In this document: positions 8,584-15,463 of the stretch, in pieces
How the letters are laid out: each line of letters begins with the position of its first letter
Position numbering within the stretch: position 1 is the stretch's first letter
NCBI GenBank assembly: GCA_963705155.1
Contig: CAVPJC010000016.1
Coordinates: 1-64,000 of the forward strand
DNA: 64,000 bases
Origin: CAVPJC01 sp963705155
GTDB lineage: Bacteria; Chloroflexota; Anaerolineae; Anaerolineales; UBA4823
Direction of reading: 5' to 3'
The notes under the pieces: generated by a model
Database searches by the model: none
What the model was told of the DNA's origin: nothing
What the model saw: only the letters and a program-made list of their open reading frames with translations
Position numbers and translations under genes: made by a program

Positions 8584-10046
8584 TAGGGGCGCAGCGACGC
8601 TGCGCCCCATGCGCATCAACATAAGCCCTCCAATCGCTCGAATTCGAGCAAGCGTTGCCAAGTACCGGGTTGAGATTGCCGCGAATCGATGCGGCTCGCA
8701 ACTTGTAGACTAGCATGGAGGCGCTCCAAAACACGCAGCAGGACAGTCGGATCATCAAAGGTGAAAATCATGAGAGGCGCAAACTTCTGGACCATGTGTA
8801 TTGCACGTGTCAGGCTTCGATTGGGGAAAGACCATAAAGCAATTTGGAATATCCATTGGCTGATGATTAGCCCAATCAGCTTGGCATAAATTTCTGTCAG
8901 AATCCGCCAGGGGTTTTGACTTTGCCATTCATCGACTTTAGCTTGATCTTTCCACAACTTGAAGAGCAATTCCACCTGCCAGCGGACACGCAGGAGCAGT
9001 AAAATCTCGTCTAAAGAGAGGCTCTCCGCCGGGACGTTGGTGATCACCGGGTCCAGGCAGCTAAAGCCAGGGTTTGGCACGTAAAGGAACCTGTTTTTTT
9101 CGAGCATAGTCTCGTAAGCGTCGCCTTCGTTGTTCTGCGACTTCCTGAGGAACCCGCTGAACGATCAAACGGCAGGGCAGCGACTGTTTAGCGCCAATCC
9201 GGATGGGTACATCCCTTTGAATTTCGTCACTAGCTTGTAGCCAGGCCAGCAAATCCAGGCGACGCCCCATTGCATCGTATACAATCGTTCCGGTTTTCAG
9301 TCGAGAGATCCAATAAACCCCGCATTGGTTGTCCTGTACAAAACTGTCCAGGTCGAAATACCCCAAGTCAGCCAGACGAAGAGCTCCAGCCGGCAGTTCT
9401 TCATCCTGAAAAGGAGAGGTGCGGTCATGGGCTCGCCCGGCTTGCAACACAGGTCCCTGTACTTGTCCGGTGCTGTAGTTCAAACACACTTGCAGTTTGA
9501 GTGCAGCGCTCTCCCCTTGGCTGTTACCATTCCCTCTCCAGATCTCTTTAAGACTGCTTGGCAACCCAATGATGCTACTGTCACGGATATAGACCCCTTT
9601 GAATCTTTCAATGATCGGCATGGCTACCGATTGCCCTTGGATGACCACCTTCACCATGCTCTCCAACATACGTTGCATGAAATTCGCAGATTGCTCGCTA
9701 AAGCGCTGTTCCAGCCTTTGCGGGCTGATCGCTTTTCCCTGCATGGCTAACCCCTGGCTCAATTCACAGTACGTCGAAGCCGGATTAGCCTGAAAACCAA
9801 ATACCAAGCCCTGCACAAACGTATGCCCATCCAATTTGCGTTTCCGTTGGATAAAGCCGCTCTCCCGGCCAAGCCGATCAGCTTCTACCCCAAGTCGTTC
9901 ATGCAGTATATTTTGGAGTTGTGTTATAGTTTCGATGGGATTTCTCCTGCAAGTTCTGGCTGTGACAACCAAATCTTGCCAGAAGAAATCCCTTTTGTTA
10001 TTCTTAAATTGATGCCAATGGGGCGCACGTCGCTGCGCCCCTACGG
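8584..10046 (-). mobile_element. IS4-type insertion sequence
   Basis: The element contains one DDE transposase in two frames. Its ends are imperfect inverted repeats: the left end reads TAGGGGCGCAGCGACGCTGC then GCCCCATGCGCATCAACATAAG, and the right end (reverse complement) reads TAGGGGCGCAGCGACGTGC then GCCCCATTGGCATCAATTTAAG. About 40 bp match with few differences. The outer part is itself a palindrome of a family found elsewhere in the window, so the true ends may instead be the inner 18-bp repeat at 8608-8625 and 10003-10020. No clear target duplication was found. It sits immediately downstream of the lasso cluster. Confidence 0.65.
8616..9972 (-). pseudogene. IS4 family transposase, frameshifted
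   Basis: The first frame (9972-9061) contains the DDE residues in YIRDSSIIGLPSSL and RLADLGYFDLDSF. The second (9107-8616) contains ITNVPAESLSLDEILLLLRV and the RWQVELLFKLWK signature that carries the catalytic Glu (Y-R-E-K motif of IS4). The frames differ by +1. The break lies between AKPWL and ITNVP, near 9050-9070. Together they give about 450 residues, the normal IS4 length. The protein would be inactive unless the shift is a sequencing error. Confidence 0.8.
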
Positions 10047-10101
10047 GAGTGGAGGCGGTCTGGCGTCATGGGGATACCTCCTCCTCAGGGCGGGCCGAGG
10101 G

Positions 10102-11253
10102 CTATCGTTTCGACAGGTAATGGCTCAGCCACAAAAACGGGCGCAGCAGCGGATACAAAAAGAACAGGGAATCGGGCAGCGGCAGGTCCTGCCAGTCTTC
10201 CGGGCGAACCCAGAATTTTTCCAGGGTTGCCCATTTATAGCGCAGCCCTTTTTTAAGACCCATCAGGTAAAAGGTCTCGCGGAAACGCAGGAAGCGCCCC
10301 TCCACCTGGCCGCGATAGTCCGGGTTCATCAGGGCTTTGACCGAGCCCCTGGCCAGCCTGCGGATGTGCGGATCGTTTGCATCCAGGGCATGAAACCAGC
10401 CGGGCAGGGGCTCGCCAAACAGCCAGTGGGCCAGCAGGAAGCCCTGCCCCAGCGAGCGCGATAAGCCCAGGGCGTGCATCGAGGCCGCCAGAGCCTGGGT
10501 ATCCTGGCTGCCGGCCTGGCGCATCCAGGCGACAAAATCCACCAGCCATTTCAGGCGCACCCAGTTGTGCTTCGAACCGTGGATCAGCAGGTAAACCGGC
10601 AAATCCTGCTCAGCCAGGGTGAACAGGCCGCCGTCCCCCCGGGGCAGGGCCTGGATGCGGGAGAGCATCTGGCGGGCTGCCCCGGGCGGAACCAGGTTGG
10701 GCGAGGCAATCGTCCAGTGCAGCTCGATGGTCAGCTGCGCCGTGGGCAGGTGGTAGGTGGTGTTGTACCAGTCCTGCTGGTAGACCTGCCACTGGCGCGG
10801 TGTGAAAGGCCTGACCGGAAAGACCGGCTGGCAGCCGTGGGCCAGCAGCAGCTCACCGGCTTGAGCCAGCATTTCAACAGGGACCAACACATCCAGATCG
10901 GTGCTGGAGCGCAGGCCGATATCGCCAAACAGGCGCTGCGCCAGCAGCGGGCCTTTCAGGACACACAAGGGCACACCCGCCCGGGCAAAGGAGGGCGACA
11001 GGCGGGCCAGCTCCGCCAGGAGCTGCAAGACACGCTGGCGTTGAAGCCCGGCCTGGCTTTTGAGCTCTGCCAGGTCCGAGGCCGGAACTGCAGCCGCGCA
11101 ATGCGTGCTGAGATTGCGGTAAACGGTGGGGATGAGGTGGTGGCGGGCTGCCAGGGCAATAAAAGCTGCCCAATCCAAAGACGGGCAGCAAAAACCCTGC
11201 AGATTTTCGATCTCAGGTTTCTGCAGGGGAATTAAAGCGCTTGCCAGGAGCAA
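10102..11253 (-). CDS. nucleotidyltransferase family protein (NTP_transf_5), lasso tailoring
   Basis: A 383-residue protein with a nucleotidyltransferase fold. GVPLCVLKGPLLAQRLFGD is followed by SSTDLDVLVP, which carries the metal-binding D-x-D; ELHWTIASP is typical of this family. A C-terminal helical half holds KHNWVRLKWLVDF, another family signature. Proteins of this type (PF14907) recur in lasso and other RiPP clusters together with an HPr-kinase-like enzyme. It is the last gene of the lasso cluster, 38 bp after precursor A1 and on the same strand. Its likely substrate is the precursor or its phosphorylated C-terminus, an inference from context. An IS4-type element lies just downstream, so any further genes of the cluster may have been displaced. 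Confidence 0.78.
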   Translation of the reverse strand: MLLASALIPLQKPEIENLQGFCCPSLDWAAFIALAARHHLIPTVYRNLSTHCAAAVPASDLAELKSQAGLQRQRVLQLLAELARLSPSFARAGVPLCVLKGPLLAQRLFGDIGLRSSTDLDVLVPVEMLAQAGELLLAHGCQPVFPVRPFTPRQWQVYQQDWYNTTYHLPTAQLTIELHWTIASPNLVPPGAARQMLSRIQALPRGDGGLFTLAEQDLPVYLLIHGSKHNWVRLKWLVDFVAWMRQAGSQDTQALAASMHALGLSRSLGQGFLLAHWLFGEPLPGWFHALDANDPHIRRLARGSVKALMNPDYRGQVEGRFLRFRETFYLMGLKKGLRYKWATLEKFWVRPEDWQDLPLPDSLFFLYPLLRPFLWLSHYLSKR

Positions 11254-11291
11254 GCGGAATTCAGGCGAGAAGTCGGGTGTAAACGTCAGGC

Positions 11292-11438
11292 TTATGACTT
11301 GGTGTCGCCGTCAAATTGCGGTCCCAGGCCGAATGCCGTTTCGGCGATATCCATTTTTTTGAGAACCGGCGCGGTCCAGGTCTCTTTTTCGGCGGGCTGG
11401 GGCTCGGCGGCAGGGGGTGAAGATGGGGATAAATTCAT
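11292..11438 (-). CDS. lasso peptide precursor A1
   Basis: A 48-residue precursor starting at ATG 11438, with GGAG 9 nt upstream. The leader holds the conserved lasso recognition pattern in ETWTAPVLKKMDIAETA: aromatic residue, Pro, Leu, then Thr at the penultimate leader position. If cleavage follows ETA, the core is FGLGPQFDGDTKS, with Asp8 as ring acceptor for the new N-terminus (8-residue ring) and a 5-residue tail. If it follows ETAF, Gly1 would pair with Asp7 or Asp9. The last residue is Ser, the known target of lasso kinases. It lies between precursor A2 and the nucleotidyltransferase. Confidence 0.8.
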   Translation of the reverse strand: MNLSPSSPPAAEPQPAEKETWTAPVLKKMDIAETAFGLGPQFDGDTKS

Positions 11439-11624
11439 AGCAGGTCTCCAGATATCGGATAGAAGAATAATTATAATAAGCAACTAATTTATACCGCAAT
11501 TCCTCTAAAAAAGCAATAGGAAGTTCGGTCGTCAGGCCGCTCAGCAGAGATGTTTGCAGGGAAGCAAAAGCGTCTGCCGGGCGCGGGAGGAGTTCGGGCG
11601 AAGGTTGGGTGTAAAAGCCAGGCC
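11439..11624. repeat. duplicated spacer between precursor genes
   Basis: The DNA upstream of A1 (ATTTATACCGCAATTCC, about 11488-11505) reappears upstream of A2 (about 11819-11836). The DNA just after A2 (GTTCGGGCGAAG ... GTGTAAAAGCCAGG) matches that just after A1 (TTCAGGCGAGAAG ... GTGTAAACGTCAGG). The precursor and both flanks were therefore duplicated as a unit of about 330 bp. Confidence 0.7.
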
Positions 11625-11771
11625 TTATGACATACCGTCAGCGTCAATTGTCAGCCCGTTGCCGAGGGCGGTTTCCTCAACATCCATTTTTTGGAGCACC
11701 GGCGGGGTCCAGGTCTCTTTTTCGGTGGGCCGGGGTTCGGCGGCAGTGGGGGAAAGGGGTGAAAAATTCAT
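11625..11771 (-). CDS. lasso peptide precursor A2
   Basis: Also 48 residues, from ATG 11771 with GAGGAGA 6-7 nt upstream; too short to be found by size-filtered gene calling. Its leader matches A1 almost residue for residue (KETWTPPVLQKMDVEETA). The core differs: LGNGLTIDADGMS if cleaved after ETA, again with Asp8 as ring acceptor and Ser at the end. Both cores keep the pattern x-G-x-G-x-x-x-D-x-D-x-x-S. It lies 66 bp downstream of the cyclase gene on the same strand. Confidence 0.78.
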   Translation of the reverse strand: MNFSPLSPTAAEPRPTEKETWTPPVLQKMDVEETALGNGLTIDADGMS

Positions 11772-11837
11772 ATCAAGTCTCCTCAAATCAAAGCCGGGGA
11801 TAATTTATATAAGTAGATGATTTATACCGCAATTCCC

Positions 11838-13771
11838 CTAAAAACGCAATAAAAACAGGCCGGTCATCAGGCCGCGCATCAGAATTACGCCGCAGGCTGC
11901 CGTGTTTTGAGCGCTCACACCGCTCTGAAGGGAGGCCAGCACACCTTCCATGCGCGGCAGATCCAGCATCTGCCGGGCAAGCTCGTGCTGCTTCAGGCGC
12001 TCCAGCGCAGCCTGTATTTCGGCGTGGCTCTCCAGGGCGCGCTGGCCCAGGTCGGCAGCCTGCAGGCCGCGGCGGGTGTTCAAGCGCACCGCATCCGGCA
12101 GATAGCCGCGCATGGCGCGCCGGATCAACCAGCGCTCCACGCCGCCGCGCTGGTACTGGTTCTCGGGGATCGCCAGGCACAGCTCGATCACCCGCCGGTC
12201 CTGGGTGGGGTCGCGCACTTCCAAACCGTAGGCGGCGCCCTTTTCCAGCCAGGCTGCCCCCAGGATGCTCTGCCCGGGCTGGATGGTGTCCAGGCGCTGC
12301 TGCAGCGGATCGAGCGAGCCCAGGCCCGGGATATAACCGGCCTGGCGCATCAAGCCATCCAGGTTGAGCTTTCGGGCAAAGTCGGGCCGCAGGGCCGAGT
12401 ACTCCTGCCAGGCGGCGGGCCTGGACTGCCAGATGCTCCCTATGCGGTGCAAAGAAGGCAGCAGCAGCGGCTTGAGCACAAAGCGCCGCAGGGCGTGCAG
12501 GCTGCCCAAACCGGCGCCGTTGCGCGCCGCCTGGAAAGCGCTTCTGAACCCGGGCACGTTTCCCTGGAGCAGGAGCGGGAACAAATTCTCACCGGAGCCG
12601 GTCCACGAAATGGTGGCATTGCCCATCTGCCCGGTGAGCAGCACGCCCAGCTGCGCCTGGCGGGCGGCTTCCAGCAGCGCGGCCAGCCAGTACTGGTTGG
12701 CGGCGGCATAACCGGGCTCGTCGTGCACCCACAGCATGCGCTCAATCCCCGCCAGGGGCGTGATGCCTTCCGATGTAATCAGCGTGTGCTCGATGTTGCC
12801 CGCCTGGCAGGCGGTGGCCTGCGCCAGCTCCGTCTCATCGCCAAAGCGGTAGGCAGAAGTGTAGCCTTTGGGGTCGCTGCGCGGCACGGCGGTAAAGGCT
12901 TTCAGGCCGGCGGCGTTTTCCCGCAGCAGGCGCGCTGCCATTGCTGCGACCGAGCCCGAATCCAGCCCGCCGCTCAAAGTCACCCCCACCGGCTTATCGC
13001 TGCGCAGGCGGACGGAGACCGCCCGGGTGAAAACCTCTAAAAAGGCTCCACGTACTCGTCGTCTGTTTTCAGGGTCAGGGCGCTCACGTTTTCCGGAAAC
13101 CAGTAGCGCTTAACGACGGCGGCCTGCGGGGTAAGGGTTAAAGTCTGGGCGGGCGGCAGGCGCAGAATCGCCTCGTAGCCGGTTTGGGAGCCATCGCCAG
13201 ACCAGGCGGTCAGGAGCTGGGCCAGGCGCAGCAGATTGGGTTTTTTGGGCGTCTGCTCCAGCGCCAGCAGGGCTTTTTTGGAGGAGGCAAAAGCAAAGAA
13301 ATTTGGGCCGCGAACATAATACAGCCCGGTGACGCCGTGCTGGTCGCGCCCGATGAACAGCACCCGGGAGCGTGCATCCCAAACGGCAAAATGCCAATCG
13401 CCCTCCAGGTGCGAGACGCACGCCTCGCCCCAGCGCAGGTAGGCCTGCAGGATGATCTGGCTGTCTGTGATGGGGGCGCCGTCCGCGCCGCCGCCTGCGG
13501 GGAGATGCAGTTGGGCCAGCAGCTCATCCCGGTTATCCAGGCGGGCGCCGGCCGTCAGCGCCAGGCCGCTGAGGGCGTCCACCAGGGGCAGGCGCTCGCC
13601 GGCGGCCTCGGGGGTGCCGGGCAGGCCCGCGCAGCCCAGCCCGGCGTTATCTTCTCTCCAGATCGCCGTCTTGCCCGGCGCCCAGTAATCCAGGGCAGCC
13701 TGCATGGCGGACAGGGCTTCGCTCTGCACCGGGGCGCCGTCCAGGTTCACCAGGCCGTAAATGCCGTTCAA
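11838..13771 (-). CDS. lasso cyclase (asparagine synthetase homolog), frameshifted
   Basis: The gene starts at TTG 13771, overlapping the stop of the B2 gene (TTGA). The N-terminal half (NGIYGLVNLDGAPV to about 13040) is a glutamine-amidotransferase-like domain without the catalytic Cys2, as in lasso cyclases. The second half contains the ATP pyrophosphate-binding loop TLSGGLDSGSVAAMAARLL and the acceptor-side CLAIPENQYQRGG. About 640 residues in total match McjC/LasC-type enzymes, which adenylate the side-chain carboxylate and close the macrolactam. One indel near 13035 separates the halves; I read it as one gene. It is followed by the two precursors. Confidence 0.85.
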
Positions 13772-14223
13772 AGCCAGTCCTCGGTGAAGGAGGCGATCAC
13801 CTGAAAACGCTCGTGCTGGCGCTCGCCGGTGATGATTTCTGCGCCGCAGCACAGCCAGGCGTGGGCTTCCAGCCATTTTTCCTGCCCGTGGTCAACCCCC
13901 AGGTAAAGGGTGCTCGCCAGGCCGCGCCGCTGCAGCATCCATTTGGCCGAAACTGCCTGCGCCAGGCATTTCGCCTGCCAGGGGAGCCGGTGGGACAGGC
14001 TTTCCACCGCCCACCCGATCAGCCGGGCGCGCTCAAGCTGCTCTTCGCCAAGCGGTCTGGCGCAGGACGGGTCGATGGAACGGCCCAGGCGCGGGGCAAT
14101 CCGGCGGAAGGCCAGCAGGCGCAGGGCAGCCCGTACGGCAGCCAGAGTCCAGGCGGCCTCGAGCAAAACCAGGCGCCGCGGCGGGTCCAGCCGCCAGAAC
14201 TTGAGCAGGCGCTCTTTGTTCAT
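13768..14223 (-). CDS. lasso leader peptidase B2 (transglutaminase-like)
   Basis: A 151-residue protein of the lasso B2 family (C-terminal half of McjB). The catalytic Cys lies in LPWQAKCLAQAVSAKWML and the His in EAHAWLCCG, with the expected YLGVDHG spacer between them. These Cys/His proteases remove the leader after the conserved Thr-x. It overlaps the PqqD-like gene by 4 bp upstream and the cyclase start by 3-4 bp downstream, which shows translational coupling. Confidence 0.9.
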   Translation of the reverse strand: MNKERLLKFWRLDPPRRLVLLEAAWTLAAVRAALRLLAFRRIAPRLGRSIDPSCARPLGEEQLERARLIGWAVESLSHRLPWQAKCLAQAVSAKWMLQRRGLASTLYLGVDHGQEKWLEAHAWLCCGAEIITGERQHERFQVIASFTEDWL

Positions 14224-14531
14224 CTCCCGTCCGTTTCAGGCGGCAGGATGGCAACCAGTCCTTCCCGGTGCAGCTCGCTCAAAAAAGCGCAGACTTGCCC
14301 TTCGCAGGTCTGGCGCTCGACGGCGTAGCGGGCGATGAGCTGCTCGCACACCGCCGAGACACGGCAGGGCCGGGCAATCAGGTTCCAGATCGACTGGGCG
14401 GTCGAATCCAGCCCGTAATAGGCGGCCCAGGTGGGGCCCATCAAAACGGTTTCGCCATCCAGCTCGCTGCTCGCCAGGTTTGCAGCCTGCACAACGATGG
14501 TCTCCAGGTTGATTGCCAGCGGTAGGTTCAT
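14220..14531 (-). CDS. PqqD-like RiPP recognition element (lasso B1)
   Basis: A 103-residue PqqD-family protein. The pattern GETVLMGPTWAAYYGLDSTAQSIWNLI ... VCEQLIARYAVERQTCEGQVCAFLSELHREGLV has the three-strand, three-helix layout of RiPP recognition elements. It binds the precursor leader (conserved Trp-Pro-Leu segment) and presents it to B2. It overlaps both neighbours by 1-4 bp. Confidence 0.9.
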   Translation of the reverse strand: MNLPLAINLETIVVQAANLASSELDGETVLMGPTWAAYYGLDSTAQSIWNLIARPCRVSAVCEQLIARYAVERQTCEGQVCAFLSELHREGLVAILPPETDGR

Positions 14532-15436
14532 TACGAGAAATCCTTTTGGATCAGATCGGCCAGCTCATCCAGCAAAAACGGCTGAGGCGGGCGGGTGACG
14601 CGCAGCATCCGCGCCTGGCGCGCCAGGTTTTGCGCCTGCTGGAAGAGCTGCTGCTCCAGATGCAGCCCGTGCAGGTAGTGCAGCCGGTAGGTGTTGAGGG
14701 TGAGCTCCTGCACTTTTTCAAAGCCTTTGAGCGGAGCCAGGCGCAAGCCGTCGCCCTCCTCCACGTACAGGGTATAAATGACCCTGACCGGCAGCGGTTC
14801 CAGGGCGAAATGCTGGAGCGGGAGCTCATATTTATCCAGCTCACTGATGCGCTCCTCCAGATGGTCGGGCAACTCGCCCAGCTGCGCCAGCGAGTCGGAC
14901 CACAGGTGCAGGCGCGGGTAGGCCGGCCAGACCCGGGCGGCGCCCCCGGGATCGAAGCTGAGGGCGCTGACATCGTCTGACAGGACCGGGAAACCGCGGC
15001 GCTGGAAGACCCCCGCCAGGCTGGACTTGCCGCGCCCGGAGGCGCCCATGAAGATCGCCGCCCCTCCGGGGATCGCGATGGCGCTGCCGTGCAGCGGCCA
15101 GTAACCACGCTGGTGCAGCAGGGCGCCAAAAGCCGAGCCCAGCAAAAAAAGGCGCACCAGGCCCTCGTTGGCGTCCGGGCAGGGCTCGACCAGGATTTCA
15201 CGCCCACCGCTTACCAGGTAGCGCCCCACGTTTTCGATATCCAGCAAAAGACGGTCGCCATCCACCTGGTAGCTCCTGCCGTGCGCCCGGGTTGGATCCA
15301 GAGCGTGCGGCGCCGGCCCGCGGCGGATGGTCACGTCGGGAGGCGAGCCAGGCGCCGCCATCAATTGCGGGCACTCGATCTCGGAGGCGATATTCAGGCC
15401 GTAAGCAGAATAGTGGTGGGGCAATGCGTTTCTCAA
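14531..15436 (-). CDS. HPr-kinase-like lasso peptide kinase
   Basis: A 301-residue protein starting with TTG 15436. A beta-rich N-terminal part leads to a P-loop, FMGASGRGKSSLAG (about residues 130-143), and VLSDDVSAL, the HPr kinase signature. Proteins of this type in paeninodin-like clusters phosphorylate the C-terminal Ser of the precursor, and both precursors here end in Ser. The gene opens the lasso operon and begins 27 bp after the stop of the P-type ATPase, without an obvious terminator between them. Confidence 0.85.
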   Translation of the reverse strand: MRNALPHHYSAYGLNIASEIECPQLMAAPGSPPDVTIRRGPAPHALDPTRAHGRSYQVDGDRLLLDIENVGRYLVSGGREILVEPCPDANEGLVRLFLLGSAFGALLHQRGYWPLHGSAIAIPGGAAIFMGASGRGKSSLAGVFQRRGFPVLSDDVSALSFDPGGAARVWPAYPRLHLWSDSLAQLGELPDHLEERISELDKYELPLQHFALEPLPVRVIYTLYVEEGDGLRLAPLKGFEKVQELTLNTYRLHYLHGLHLEQQLFQQAQNLARQARMLRVTRPPQPFLLDELADLIQKDFS

Positions 15437-15463
15437 CCCACGGGTATCTGCTTTATCTTACCA

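Noticed and set aside
9085..9107. Programmed frameshift at the AAAAAAAC run in the IS4-type transposase
   Set aside because: The second frame is +1, whereas the A6C slip is -1, and conserved residues of the first frame extend past the run to about 9065. A plain indel is more likely.
13772..13876. Upstream extension of the cyclase frame
   Set aside because: It overlaps the B2 gene in another frame; the lasso cyclase N-terminus (NGIYGLVN) begins at TTG 13771.
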